From positions 4,774,001-4,838,000 of the forward strand of contig OY848930.1 in the NCBI GenBank assembly GCA_963693285.1: 64,000 bases of DNA. The letters run 5' to 3'. The notes below the pieces were generated by a model. It searched no databases. It worked only from the letters and a program-made list of their open reading frames with translations, and had not been told where the DNA came from. The position numbers were made by a program, and so were the translations under genes. Shown one piece after another: positions 35,893 through 47,874 of this stretch. Origin of the DNA: Xestospongia muta. Taxonomy: Eukaryota > Porifera > Demospongiae > Haplosclerida > Petrosiidae. The first letter of the stretch is position 1, and each line of letters opens with the position of its first letter.

Positions 35893-37366
35893 ATGGCTAA
35901 AACAGATCAGTTGAAGAAATTGCCATTTGAAGGCAAAGTAGCTGTGTTGGCAGGTGCTACTGATGGGTGAGATTACCATGACAACCTCAATGACAACTTA
36001 GCATTAGGGTTTCTAAAAATAGAAATTAATCTATTTATAGAACATCGATACAAAAGAATAGTTCAGTTTTATTCTTTTTCCCATTAGAATTGGCTATGCC
36101 ATTGCTGATCGACTTGCACGTGATGGTGCCAAAATTATGGTTAGTAGTCGTAAACAGGTCAATGTTGATAAGGCAGTAGAGTCACTCCGAAAACAGCATG
36201 GAACTGAGTCTGTGTCTGGTATCATCTGTCATGTTGGTAAAGATGAGCACAGAAAGAGATTGATAAAAGAGGTAAGAGAGGTACATCTATGATAATATAC
36301 AACTACTCATATGGTACTAGTCAATTGAACAATTTGGTCAAATTGATATTCTTGTTGATAATGCTGGAGTCAACCCAAGTTTTGGAAAAACTCTTCAAGT
36401 AATTACATTTGTTTTCATCATGTCACTAACTATTAATGGTTTTTATAGGCAACTGAAAAAGAATGGGCTAAGGTCAGTAATATTAAATGATTTATTAGGG
36501 ACTTAGTTTATAGATATTTGAAATCAATGTATCAGCTGCAGCTCTACTAGTTCAAGAAGCTTATCCATATCTTAAGAAAAATGGGTAAGTCATTTATAAC
36601 TTTATACAAATGTTTAATTATTTAGATCTTGACAATAAAATCAAAATGTGCTAGAAATAAATAGACATGATATCAGTTTTGTTCATAGCTACCTAACAAC
36701 TGTTTCAATGTATTTAGTTTAAAGTCTCATTTATATTCACTGTTAATTCATTCTTATCTCCTCCATGTATAGTGGGTCAGTTGTCTTTGTGTCCTCAAAT
36801 GCAGCATATATGGGAGTAAGTTCTCTATATTATTGACATTAATGCTCTGTCTATTATTTTAGGGAAGTGCTTATGCTGTTAGTAAAACAGCTTTAGTTGC
36901 TTTGACAAGATCACTTGCCTCAGAACTTGCTCGTGATAATATAAGAGTAAACTGTATTGCTCCTGGTCTCATAAAGACGAAATTTGGAGAAGTGGTAAGC
37001 CCCTTGTTATTATAATCTATAAGTATATCATCATGTGTGTCTTATCTATTGTGATAGCATAGCAGCTGTAACTAGTTGTTATCTTCATGTGTGTTGTTCT
37101 TCTTTGATCATTTTCACAGATATGGGGAAATGAAGCTGCTTTAAAGCGAGGAATAGAAAAGATGTGGCTAAAAAGGTAAATATAATTGTATTTTTGTGAA
37201 CAATACTTTAGTAATTGACATGAAGTAAAATATTATCTCTCTTTCTCTTTTTAGGATAGGTCAACCTGAAGATTGTTCTGGAGCAGTTGCCTTTCTTTGT
37301 TCAGATGATGCTAGTTATATTACTGGAGATACAATAGTGATAGCAGGAATGACAGCTAGATTGTAA
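35893..37366 (+). CDS. DHRS4: DHRS4-like short-chain dehydrogenase/reductase, copy B
   Basis: Nine exons, 35893-35966, 36088-36271, 36321-36398, 36449-36472, 36514-36584, 36773-36815, 36863-36994, 37120-37175, 37255-37366, give 257 residues. N-terminus [20 protein letters not shown] replaces the targeting-like head of copy A. Motifs: [64 protein letters not shown]. It ends in ARL, a plausible peroxisomal signal variant. Exon 8 encodes AALKRGIEKMWLK, clearly different from copies C and D. Introns are strongly similar to those of C and D, so duplication is recent. Confidence 0.92.
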
Positions 37367-37651
37367 TAAGTTACCAACAAACAGACTATAATTAGTTAAT
37401 TATTAATTGTCTTTAATTATTATTTTTTTAACAACCACTGTGAAAGCAACACTCAATATAAAGCAAATTAACAGAAGAAAATAACATTGTGTTCATAACA
37501 TACCAGTGATATCAACTTTTGAATAATGAAAGTAAAAGCAATTATAACAATTTATTAAGTAAGCCTTTTCTCACACTCATTACTGTAATATATAATAAAA
37601 TTCCAATAATAGTTATTAATGATTTATGTAATAAAATATTAATAGTTATAT

Positions 37652-37687
37652 TAACAGTCTTCCAATCTTCCAGCTTTGAGGTGATCT
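37652..37687 (-). pseudogene. Short PNP 3' remnant downstream of DHRS4 copy B
   Basis: A few dozen bases matching the end of the last PNP exon (CAGTCTTCCAATCTTCCAG), joined directly to TTTGAGGTGATC of the penultimate PNP exon. The intervening intron and exon parts are deleted. The flanking 37510-37650 stretch also matches sequence 3' of the intact PNP gene. Confidence 0.7.
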
Positions 37688-37812
37688 ATGATATCAGATA
37701 TCAGGTTCTAACAAAACAACTATTATTATAACATACTTTTCCTTATTAACATGAACCAAGAGGAAATATTATATATACTTTCAAAGGTAGAGGTGGAGTT
37801 GTAACATATTAA

Positions 37813-39294
37813 ATGGCTAAAACAGATCAGTTGAAGAAATTACCATTTGAAGGCAAAGTAGCTGTGTTGGCAGGTGCTACTGATGGGTGAGATGACCATG
37901 ACAACCTCAATGACAACTTAGCATTAGGGTTTCTAAAAATAGAAATGAATCTATTTATAGAACATTGATGCAAAAGAATAGCCCAGTTTTATAACTTTTT
38001 CCCATTAGAATTGGCTATGCCATTGCTGATCGACTTGCACGTGATGGTGCCAAAATTATGGTTAGTAGTCGTAAACAGGTCAATGTTGATAAGGCAGTAG
38101 AGTCACTCCGAAAACAGCATGGAACTGAGTCTGTGTCTGGTATCATCTGTCATGTTGGTAAAGATGAGCACAGAAAGAGATTGATAAAAGAGGTAAGAGA
38201 GGTACATCTATGATAATATACAACTACTCATATGGTACTAGTCAATTGAACAATTTGGTCAAATTGATATTCTTGTTGATAATGCTGGAGTCAACCCAAG
38301 TTTTGGAAAAACTCTTCAAGTAATTACATTTGTTTTCATCATGTCACTAACTATTAATGGTTTTTATAGGCAACTGAAAAAGAATGGGCTAAGGTCAGTA
38401 ATATTAAATGATTTATTAGGGACTTAGTTTTATAGTTATTTGAAACCAATGTATCAGCTGCAGCTCTACTAGTTCAAGAAGCTTATCCATATCTTAAGAA
38501 AAATGGGTAAGTCATTTCTAACTTTATACAAATGTTTAATTATTTAGATCTTGACAATAAAATCAAAATATGCTAGGAATAACAGACATGATATTAGTTT
38601 TGTTCATAGCTATCTAGCAACTGTTTCAATGTATTTAGTTTAAAATAGTCTCTATCTTAATCACTGTTTGTTACTTTGTTTTTTATCTCCTCCATGTATA
38701 GTGGGTCAGTTGTCTTTGTGTCCTCAAATGGAGCTTACTTGGGAGTAAGTTCTCTATATATTATTGACATTAATGGCCTGCCTATTATTTTAGGGAAGTG
38801 CTTACGCTGTTAGTAAAACAGCTTTAGTTGCTCTGACAAGATCACTTGCCTCAGAACTCGCTCGTGATAATATAAGAGTAAACTGTATTGCTCCTGGTCT
38901 CATTAAGACAAGATTTGCAGAAGTGGTAAGCCCCTTGTTATTATAATCTGTAAGTATATCATTATGTGGGTCTATCTATAATGATAGCATAGCAGCTGTA
39001 ACTAGTTGTTGTCTTCATGTGTTGTTCTTCTTTGATCATTTTCACAGATGTGGGGAAATGAAGCTATTTTTAAAGAAGTAATGGGTATTACATGGATAAA
39101 AAGGTAAATATAATTGCATTTTTGTGAACGTTACTTTAGTAATTGACATGAAGTAAAATATTATCTCTCTTTCTCTCTTTAGGATAGGACAACCTGAAGA
39201 TTGTTCTGGAGCAGTTGCCTTTCTTTGTTCAGATGATGCTAGTTATATTACTGGAGATACAATAGTGATAGCAGGAATGACAGCTAGATTGTAA
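37813..39294 (+). CDS. DHRS4: DHRS4-like short-chain dehydrogenase/reductase, copy C
   Basis: Nine exons, 37813-37886, 38009-38192, 38242-38319, 38370-38393, 38436-38506, 38702-38744, 38794-38925, 39048-39103, 39183-39294, give 257 residues. Same motifs as copy B (GATDGIGYAIA, YAVSK, ending ARL). It differs in exon 5 (LFETN instead of IFEIN), exon 6 (SSNGAYLG), the end of exon 7 (IKTRFAEV) and exon 8 ([13 protein letters not shown]). Intact and probably expressed, with the same conserved 80-base stretch upstream of the ATG as B, D and E. Confidence 0.92.
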
Positions 39295-39591
39295 TAAGTT
39301 ACCAACAAACAGACTATAATTAGTTAATTATTAATTGTCTTTAATTATTATTTTTTTAACAACCACTGTGAAAGCAACACTCAATGTAAAGCAAATTAAC
39401 AGAAAATATTGTGTTCATAACATACCATTTTGAACAAAATTTTAATTATACATCAATTTTTGATTAATGAAAGTAAAAGCAATTATAACAATTTATTAAG
39501 TAAGCCTTTTCTCACACTCATTACTGTAATATATAATAAAACCTCAATAATAGTTATTAATAATTTATGTTATAAAATATTAATAGTTATA

Positions 39592-40016
39592 TCAACAGTC
39601 TTCCAATCTTCCAGCAATAGTTTTGAAGCAAGTGAAGATTTTTAGCCCTCATAGTTGCTGTCTCCTTCACTTCTTTGTGATCAGGAGGAGTTTTATCAGA
39701 AACATTCTCAGTAATTACCATATTGGTAATTAAGGAAATTCCTAAGATAATTTATATCTTAACTTAATCCTTCATTGTCTAATCCATCCATCTATCTATC
39801 CATCCATCTGCCTGTTCGACCATCCATTCAAATCTACCCAATATCTTCATCTCAGCATGTCTTGCTACAACAACTTCAGGTGCTGTACTCATACCGACAG
39901 CATCGGCACCACACATGCGTAAAAATCTAGACTCTGATGGTGTCTCATAATTCAGACCACTTAAATGAAGATAGACACCCTCTTTGAGGTGATCCTTGAA
40001 ACCAAGTTCAATTGCT
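39592..40016 (-). pseudogene. Truncated PNP pseudogene between DHRS4 copies C and D
   Basis: Homologous to the last two exons and last intron of the intact PNP gene at 42558-43000 (for example GACAGCATCGGCACCACACA on the plus strand corresponds to the GADAVG codons). The last exon has an internal change around GTTTTGAAGCAAGTG, and homology stops abruptly inside the penultimate exon after CAAGTTCAATTGCT. No 5' exons, so it cannot make the enzyme. Confidence 0.85.
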
Positions 40017-40132
40017 AACTTTACATAAATGTTTAATTGTTAGACCTTGACTATAAGTTCAATTGATGTCAATTGCCAAGAGGAAACCTTATATATACTT
40101 TCAAAGTAGAGGTGGAGTTATAAACATATTAA

Positions 40133-41615
40133 ATGGCTAAAACAGATCAGTTGAAGAAATTGCCATTTGAAGGCAAAGTAGCTGTGTTGGCAGGTGCTAC
40201 TGATGGGTAAGATGACCATGACAACCTCAATGACAACTTAGCATTAGGGTTTCTAAAAATAGAAATGAATCTATTTTTAGAACATTGATGCAAAAGAATA
40301 GCCCTGATTTATAACTTTTCCCATTAGAATTGGCTATGCCATTGCTGATCGTCTTGCACGTGATGGTGCCAAAATTATGGTTAGTAGTCGTAAACAGGTC
40401 AATGTTGATAAGGCAGTAGAGTCACTCCGAAAACAACATGGGACTGAGTCTGTGTCTGGTATCATCTGTCATGTGGGTAAAGATGAGCACAGAAAGAGAT
40501 TGATAAAAGAGGTAAGAGAGGTACATCTATGATAATATATAACTTTTACTCATGTGGTACTAGTCAATTGAACAATTTGGTCAAATTGATATTCTTGTTG
40601 ATAATGCTGGAGTCAACCCAAGTTTTGGAAAAACTCTTCAAGTAATTACATTTGTTTTCATGTCACTAACTATTAATGGTTTTTATAGGCAACTGAAAAA
40701 GAATGGGCTAAGGTCAGTAATATTAAATGATTTATTAGGGACTTAGTTTTATAGTTATTTGAAATCAATGTATCAGCTGCAGCTCTACTAGTTAAAGAAG
40801 CTTATCCATATCTTAAGAAAAATGGGTAAGTCATTTATAACTTTATACAAATGTTTAATTATTTGGACCTTGACAATAAAATCAAAATATGCTAGAAATA
40901 AATAGACATAATATCAGTTTTGTTCATAGCTACCTAGCAACTGTTTCAACATACTTAATTTAAAATAGTCTCTATCTTACTCACTGTTTGTTACTTTGTT
41001 TTTTTATCTCCTCCGTGTATAGTGGGTCAGTTGTCTTTGTGTCCTCAAATGGAGCTTACTTGGGAGTACGTTCTCTATATATTATTGACATTAATGGTCT
41101 GCCTATTATTTTAGGGAAGTGCTTATACTGTTAGTAAAACAGCTTTAATTGCTTTGACAAGATCACTCGCTTCAGAACTTGCTCTTGATAATATAAGAGT
41201 AAACTGTATTGCTCCTGGTCTCATTAAGACAAAATTTGGAGAAGCGGTGAGTCTCTTATTATTATAATCTGTAAGTATAACATCATGTGTGTCTTATCTA
41301 TTATGATAGCATAGCAGCTGTAACTAGTTGTTGTCTTCATGTGTTGTTCTTTGATCATTTTCACAGATGTGGGGAAATGAAGCTATTTTTAAAGAAGTAA
41401 TGGGTATTACGTGGATAAAAAGGTAAATATAATTGTATTTTTGTGAACAATACTTAAGTAATTGACATGAAGTAAAATATTATCTCTCTCTCTCTCTCTT
41501 TAGAATAGGACAACCTGAAGAATGTTCTGGAGCAGTTGCCTTTCTTTGTTCAGATGATGCTAGTTATATTACTGGAGATACAATAGTGATAGCAGGAATG
41601 ACAGCTAGATTGTAA
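40133..41615 (+). CDS. DHRS4: DHRS4-like short-chain dehydrogenase/reductase, copy D
   Basis: Nine exons, 40133-40206, 40328-40511, 40564-40641, 40689-40712, 40755-40825, 41023-41065, 41115-41246, 41367-41422, 41504-41615, give 257 residues. Coding sequence is closest to copy C ([21 protein letters not shown]), but its catalytic Tyr context is YTVSK, it has ELALDN where B and C have ELARDN, and PEECSG where they have PEDCSG. The exon 6 donor is GTACGT, weaker than GTAAGT in B and C. Ends in ARL. All phases are intact. Confidence 0.9.
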
Positions 41616-41847
41616 TAAGTTACCAACAAACAGACTATAACCAACCACTGTGAAAGCAACACTCAATGTAAACAAATTAACAGTTTGTTCATAACATACC
41701 TGTGACATCAACTTTTAAATAATGAAAGTAAAAGCAATTATAACAATTTATTAAGTAAGCCTTTTCTCACACTCATTACTGTAATATATAATAAAATCTC
41801 AATAATAGTTATTAATGATTTATGTTATAAAATATTAATAGTTATAT

Positions 41848-41926
41848 TAACAGTCTTCCAATCTTCCAGCTTTGAGGTGATCTATTAAACCAAGTTCAAT
41901 TGCTGTTTCACAAGCAAGTTTTCTAA
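41848..41926 (-). pseudogene. PNP remnant downstream of DHRS4 copy D
   Basis: The same junction as after copy B (end of last PNP exon fused to TTTGAGGTGATC of the penultimate exon), followed by about 50 further bases of that exon (CAAGTTCAATTGCTGTTTCA, CAAGCAAGTTTTCT). Sequence to about 42030 resembles the PNP intron with GGATGGATGGATTAATGACA. Confidence 0.75.
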
Positions 41927-42124
41927 CAAGGATCAAACCTCTAAAGGATATTAATAATTAATGGCTGAAAAATGAATGGATGGATGGATTAATGACAAAA
42001 CAACTATTATTATAACATACTTTTCAATGACAAAACAATGAACATACTTTTCCTTATTAACATGAACCAAGAGGAAACCTTATGTATAACTTCAAAAGTA
42101 GAGGTGGAGTTATAAACATATTAA

Positions 42125-42297
42125 ATGGCTAAATCAGATCAGTTGAAGAAATTGCCATTTGAAGGCAAAGTAGCTGTGTTGGCAGGTGCTACTGATGGGT
42201 GAGATGACCATGACAACCTCTATGAGAACTTAGCATTAGGGTTTCTTATATTACTGGAGATACAATAGTAATAGCAGGAATGACAGCTAGATTATAA
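42125..42297 (+). pseudogene. DHRS4-like copy E, internal-deletion remnant
   Basis: Starts with an intact exon 1 (42125-42198) and donor, 82 bases after the usual upstream stretch. Within intron 1, after GCATTAGGGTTTCT, it jumps straight into the middle of exon 9 (TATATTACTGGAGATACAAT) and runs to the same stop codon. Exons 2 to 8 are gone, so no Rossmann fold or active site remains. Confidence 0.93.
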
Positions 42298-42557
42298 TAA
42301 GTTACCAACAAACAGACTATAATCAACCACTGTGAAAACAACACTCAATGTAAACCAAACTAACAGAAAATAACATTGTGTTCATAACATACCATTTTGA
42401 ACAAAATTTTAATTATACAACAATTTTTGAATAATGAAAGTAAAAGCAGTTATAACAATTTATTAAGTAAGCCTTTCTCACACTCATTACTGTAATAAAT
42501 AATAAAATCCCAATAATAGTTATTAATAATTTATGTTATAAAATATTAATAGTTATA

Positions 42558-43428
42558 TTAACAATCTTCCAATTTTCCAGCAACAGTTTTAACAAGCAAC
42601 TGAAGATTTTTAGCCCTCATAGTTGCTGTCTCCATCACTTCTTTGTGATCAGGAGGAGTTTTATCAGAATCATTCTCAGTAATTACCATATTAGTAATTA
42701 AGGAAATTCCTAAGATAATTTATATCCTAACTCAATCCTTCATTGTCTAATCCTTCCATCCATCTATCTAACTATCAGTCTATCCATCTGTCTGTTCGAC
42801 CATCCATTCAAATCTACCTAATATCTTCATCTCAGCATGTCTTGCCACAACAACTTCAGGTGCTGTACTCATACCGACAGCATCAGCACCACACATGCGT
42901 AAAAATCTAGACTCTGATGGTGTCTCATAATTTGGACCACTTAAATGAAGATAAACACCCTCTTTGAGGTGATCCTTGAAACCAAGTTCAATTGCTGTCT
43001 CATGAGCAAGTTTTCTTAAAGCTCGATCGTAGGCTGTAGTCATGTTAGGAAAACGAGGACCAAATCTATAAAGAAAGTTGATATAAGGGATTGATGAATG
43101 GATGGATGAATAGATAGATGAATGGATGGATGGATGAATGGATGGATGAATAGATAGATGAATGGATGGATGGATGAATGGATGGATGGATAGATAGATG
43201 AATGGATGGATGGGTGGATTAATGACAAATAATGGTATAATTATCATACTTTTCTTCATTAGGTCCTACTAAAGGGTTCAAACCAGCCATTCCTGCTAAG
43301 TTAATATGGTCCTTAACAATCATGATATCTCCTCTAGTAAAACTCTCATTAAGTCCACCAGCTGCATTAGTTACAATCAATGTTTTAACACCTAACAACT
43401 TCATCATTCGAATTGGCATAGTAACCTG

Positions 43429-43478
<50 letters not shown>

Positions 43479-44167
43479 TATGGAGGAGGGAAGAGGACTT
43501 ACCAGCCATGCAGGATGACCCTCATACAAATGCAGTCTTCCTTGCATACAGACGGTGCGTACTCCTGATAGGAGACCAAATACTAAATTACCAGCGTGAC
43601 CAGGGACTATGAAGAAAGAAATGATTTGATAACGGATAGTACAATAGTGAGAAAGTTATAACAATAAAACCACAGTTGATGTTAAATCACAACCAATAGG
43701 CCAGCAAAACAGTCATTAATAAATGCCAGTCACCATGGATACTAAAGCCCTAGCATCCATGGTGACATTCAATGATGAGAACGTCTTAAACTCACCAGTA
43801 CATTCAGGGAACCCATCAATTTCTTCATAAGTTATCACTTCTGAAGATTCTAGTTCATCAGCAATGCCACCTAATCCAGAACCACATATTATGCCTAATG
43901 TAGGTCGGAGATTAGTCTTGCCCATAACGTATGCTGTCACACGCTGAACCTCAGAATAGTCCACTTGGCTGTTCCTTGAGGAAAGATAGCAAAGAAATGC
44001 ATTATCGTTACGCTACATGTACAGATCCAAGTTAATAATTAAAACAAAGCATTAGTTTAAATAAATACACACTTTCGATGCATTGCAGCACGAGCTGCTG
44101 GTGAACTCTTGGAAAGTAATTGGGAAAGCGGGATAAGTTGGTCGTTAGTTTCAGGACTGTACGCCAT
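42558..44167 (-). CDS. PNP: Purine nucleoside phosphorylase
   Basis: Six exons, 44167-44073, 43974-43796, 43606-43503, 43425-43250, 43065-42818, 42709-42558, give 317 residues, somewhat longer than vertebrate PNP because of the N- and C-termini. Motifs: phosphate-binding [81 protein letters not shown] and SLITNMV. The Glu of YETP and Asn of ITN are the base-recognition residues of the trimeric PNPs that cleave inosine and guanosine. Cytosolic purine salvage. Its 3' part has been copied several times with the DHRS4 units; this is the only complete copy seen. Start codon is 88 bases from FITM. Confidence 0.94.
43083..43216. repeat. TGGA/TGAA minisatellite, PNP intron 4
   Basis: ATGGATGGATGAATGGATGG-type units. 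In the gene's sense direction it is TCCA-rich and lies just before the 3' splice site of exon 5 (acceptor at 43066-43067). Confidence 0.95.
43430..43476. repeat. (GA)n microsatellite, PNP intron 3
   Basis: About 47 bases; in sense it is (CT)n running into TTGCAG, the 3' splice site of exon 4. Confidence 0.97.
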
Positions 44168-44254
44168 TTTTGAAAATCCTCTATTTACTGTACGTGGGCG
44201 TCTGAGCACGAGACTATAAAGCGATGATTATTACAATTAGCCACGCCTTCTTAT
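44168..44254. promoter_or_regulatory. 87-base shared promoter of PNP (-) and FITM (+)
   Basis: Contains GTGGGCG at 44194-44200, ACTATAAAG near 44213 and CCACGCC at 44241-44247. If the second Met of FITM is used the gap is 106 bases. Confidence 0.55.
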
Positions 44255-45163
44255 TTGCATTGCAAATTAGATGAAATGGTTGCCTCTCAAGGAAAACGAA
44301 CTAACACTCTCTATAAAGCACTTACCAATGCAGTCCTCTACTTGCCAGCAACTACAAAGGCCATTATTCTAACCATCCTTATCTTTACATGTTCTATTGT
44401 TCAATTATTAATCAAACCACCACAATCAGAGTTCTCTGATGATACTAGCAGTATTCTTAACAAGTATTACATCAAGTGGTTATGGGGATGGACATTATTC
44501 TGTATCGTACCTGTAGTGTCTATCACATCTGTTTTATACACTGGATTAGACTTTATGGGTGTGGTTTGTCACTTTGGACGAGTGGCCACTGGTCATGTGA
44601 TATGGTACGTAATAACATCAGTATTCATTTGGTTTCGGAAAATTGTTGGAGTCTGTTCCAATGACGAAATATTCAATTATTCACAATGTGTGAACCAGGG
44701 AAGTACATGGGATGGTATTGATATATCAGGTCATGTCTTCCTCATTGTTTATTGTATATTAGTTGTTACCGAAGAATACAAGACCATTCAACCTAATACC
44801 TGGAATTCATACGCTAACTTTTTTAATAGTGGACAACACCACGTCTATGAATTACCTGAATGGAAAACGAGACTGTTACCATGGATACATAGCAATACTG
44901 GAATAGTTATTAAACTTTTGGAGATATTTGCCATGTTGGAGATGGTACTTGATGTTGTCATGGTAACAGAAACATCGTTATATTATCATACATTTTTCGA
45001 GAAGACTTCAGGTCTATTCATCGCATTGACATGTTGGTATCTCACGTATCATTTGGTATATGGTTCTAATAAGTGGGTTCCATGCAAAGTGAGTTATGGA
45101 GCATTAAATCCAGCGTCAACAAAGTATAATAACGAACACAAGACTAGCGATCAAACACAATAA
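44255..45163 (+). CDS. FITM2: Fat storage-inducing transmembrane protein (FIT/FITM2 family)
   Basis: A single exon encodes 302 residues. Six or so hydrophobic segments are visible. The family signature is present as STWDGIDISGHVFLIVYC, with the first catalytic His in SGH, and a second His in CWYLTYHLVYG. FIT2 is an endoplasmic reticulum lipid (acyl-CoA) diphosphatase needed for lipid-droplet budding. Met codons at 44255 and 44273 are both in frame (MHCKLDEMVASQG); the second fits better with a normal 5' UTR from the PNP side, and would give 296 residues. One of the few intronless genes here. Confidence 0.9.
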   Translation: MHCKLDEMVASQGKRTNTLYKALTNAVLYLPATTKAIILTILIFTCSIVQLLIKPPQSEFSDDTSSILNKYYIKWLWGWTLFCIVPVVSITSVLYTGLDFMGVVCHFGRVATGHVIWYVITSVFIWFRKIVGVCSNDEIFNYSQCVNQGSTWDGIDISGHVFLIVYCILVVTEEYKTIQPNTWNSYANFFNSGQHHVYELPEWKTRLLPWIHSNTGIVIKLLEIFAMLEMVLDVVMVTETSLYYHTFFEKTSGLFIALTCWYLTYHLVYGSNKWVPCKVSYGALNPASTKYNNEHKTSDQTQ

Positions 45164-45677
45164 ATTACTGAATCATTAAATCTATTTTCATACATATAGA
45201 CACTAATTAATTATATATTTTTAAAAGTATACATACAGTCGTGCACAGATTTAAAGACACCTGGACACAATCTGTTTATTGAATATATATAGAATATAAA
45301 AAATGTTTCTCCTCAAAGTTGTTTAGTAAAACAAGCTGGGCTCATTTTCCTTATGGTAAATAATAGTCTGATTATTTACAAATTAACATTGCTTGTCATA
45401 AGTTCCTTCCTTCTTTGTTTTGCGTGTCTACCAGCTTATTAAAAAAACAAGGACACACAAATATTAATAATAAAAAGGAAAGAGATTATAGCTAAAACAT
45501 TAGTACTAACCACTCCCAATATATCACATAGGACCGACTGGTTACATTATATCTTATACAGTGTAGTCTGTACCTCAATTAATATAGTAATTAATAACTG
45601 ATTATAATTTTCAATGGTTTCTTATAAAATAAAAATGACAGTAACAACATCAAATTATTACTGAGGAATGACACAAT
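45164..45677. other. Convergent intergenic region FITM/ZNRF
   Basis: AT-rich 3' flanks of both genes. No exons or tandem repeats recognised. Confidence 0.6.
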
Positions 45678-47707
45678 TTAAGACAGCGGTATCTTTAAGT
45701 CTGGATGTTGTGGACAAAGTTCCTTCACTTTAAACCACTCCTCAATACATCTAGACAATAGAAGATATTACTTTAGGCAGACTGTTGTCATCAGACTACA
45801 GTTTATAACATTGATTATTAACTTAAACACTCACTTGATATGATAAACGCAGAGACAAGGTAATCTGGCAATCTTATCACCTAAAGGGAGCAAGGAGATA
45901 CCATATTGTTAAAAGAATGAGTACATACATACCTGATCTCATGTCTTCTAAGCATATTGTACACTCTCCTGCATCCATAGTTAATCTGTCCTCTTTATAA
46001 AGAGAGAGAGAGAGAATGTAAACAGTATTGACTACATTAGTACACACTGACCATTATATTGTATAGTAGGGCGTGGTTCAACACATGTAGATAAGTGACT
46101 CTGATACTCGAACGAAGGTATCTCTTGGGAACAAACAGGACAACGTCTTCCTGTATTAAATGGAATAGTTGTTATAATAAGTGATCTCATCAAGTATATA
46201 CAATATAGTTGACAGCTGTCATAAATGTGTTTCCTTGCATACCTTGTCACGATGCAATACTCATCAAATTGTAAGTAAACATAACATACTAGACTCTTTA
46301 TAACAATATAACTTAATATTACAGTACAATACATATATTATATGCATAATATATAAATGCTAGCATCTATTCCACTAAAAGCCACAACTCAATACCAAAA
46401 AGGTCAAAAAATATTTATTAAATACAGTCTGTACTCTGTTCTACATAGACATTATACAGCTGCTCGGTGTCTGTATACTTAGTATACTGAGTATTACTGA
46501 GATATACTAGTATCAAATAATTGGCTTGTTCTCTATCTGTCTCATCTATACTAAAGGCAACATCAAGTAACTTAGCAAGTAATACATCCTACTGATAGAC
46601 TGTAACACTACAGTATAGACATTGCTAACATTTCCTTGTAAAACAGAAGTTAACAGCTGCTAAATAAAGAAGCCTATTCTATTGTTTATCACAACACTAA
46701 ATTCAGTGACTAGCAGTGTCTTTGTATAATTACAATCTGTTAGTTTATAGTTCATAAGAAATATGTAAAGTGTAAGTGTCAATACAAAAATTGTTTATTA
46801 AGAGGCTTTAAAAGGAATTAAACTCACTGAAACGACAGCCATAGAATTAAACAAAATATCATGATATTATAACTATGGTGGTATGGTGGGCAATTTAGGA
46901 GTCAACAATGATGCAATCTTAATGATGGAACAACCAACAACTTCCTTTAATTTTTATTATTCTATAGCTAATTCAATTAATCATAATGACTTCACAGGAA
47001 GTACGTGGTACAGACAATTTCAGGCCAATAAACTCTGTATAGAGTCCCCGCCAAAAATGACATACTTTAAACCCTAAATCTTAAAACTATAGAATAAAAT
47101 TACATTACTATAACATATATCAGACAAGGACTTGGTCTAAAGGATACTTACTTGCTAGTTGTCTAAGTAATTCTAATGGATTATCACGACTTAATCGGTG
47201 ATGGGTGGATCCAGACGAACCTTCGGCTCTTCTGCGTCTTCTTCTATTCATATCATCTATACTATTTCTCTCTGATACATTTTGGTGAGAATGTGAGGTA
47301 CGAGACAGAGGAGGAGGATGACTGGGGCGAGGGGGGAGGTCGAGTCCTAGTTCTAATAAAAATGATTCCATATCAAGTATACGCTGTTCCCTTTCTGCAT
47401 CAATGGGGATGGGTGGAAGAGGTCGATCTCGTGGGTGTGGTAGTGGGCGGGGTTGGTTTTGAGAAAGCGGTGGAGATGGTGTGTGAGTGTTGTGAGAGGT
47501 GGGACGAAGGTTGTGATATGATGGAGGTGGCACATATAAAGAGGAATGACGAGCGTTGTCATTACTTCTCTCTGGTACCCTTGATTGTAGCGTTTCTGTA
47601 TTTCTTCTGGTAGTAAGAGGGCGAAGTGGTGGATCTGAAGGTCTGGACAATACTTCTATCTCTTGTCTTCTTGATCTTGGTGACTCTACACTTTGTTTCG
47701 TTCCCAT
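45678..47707 (-). CDS. ZNRF1/2-type membrane-anchored RING E3 ubiquitin ligase
   Basis: Five exons, 47707-47152, 46150-46052, 45992-45933, 45880-45835, 45750-45678, give 277 residues. MGTKQS at the N-terminus is a good myristoylation site, as in vertebrate ZNRF1/2. Residues 10 to 175 are disordered, rich in Pro, Ser, Arg and His (PLPPIP, PPRPSHPPPLSR). Then a C2HC-type zinc finger (CPVCSQEI...HLSTC) and a RING (ECTICLEDM, KIARLPCLCVYHIKCIEEWF, LCPQHPD), ending in KIPLS. The fused zinc finger plus RING layout and the LPCLCVYH and CPQHP motifs are those of ZNRF proteins, which act on endosomal and lysosomal membranes. Intron 1 (1 kb) shows nothing else of note. Confidence 0.92.
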
Positions 47708-47874
47708 TATAGTAAGAGAAGCGATAAAGACGTAGGTGATATAATTTAGATCGTGCTAACACACTAAGCAAACTATATTAAGAGGGGAAAATTTGCTGAC
47801 ATTGCCACAGCTGATCAATGAATATCATTATAGTTAGTGTATATAATCTTTGACTAAGGTATTATAGTAAGTGT

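Noticed and set aside
42780..43259. Extension of the PNP exon 5 frame through His/Pro/Ser-rich codons
   Set aside because: The repeat lies beyond the acceptor at 43066-43067; family alignment puts the exon start at 43065.
46883..47077. 64-codon frame in ZNRF intron 1
   Set aside because: No recognisable feature and unsupported by splice sites.
47176..47613. 145-codon plus-strand frame
   Set aside because: Antisense to ZNRF exon 1, which has a clear family match.
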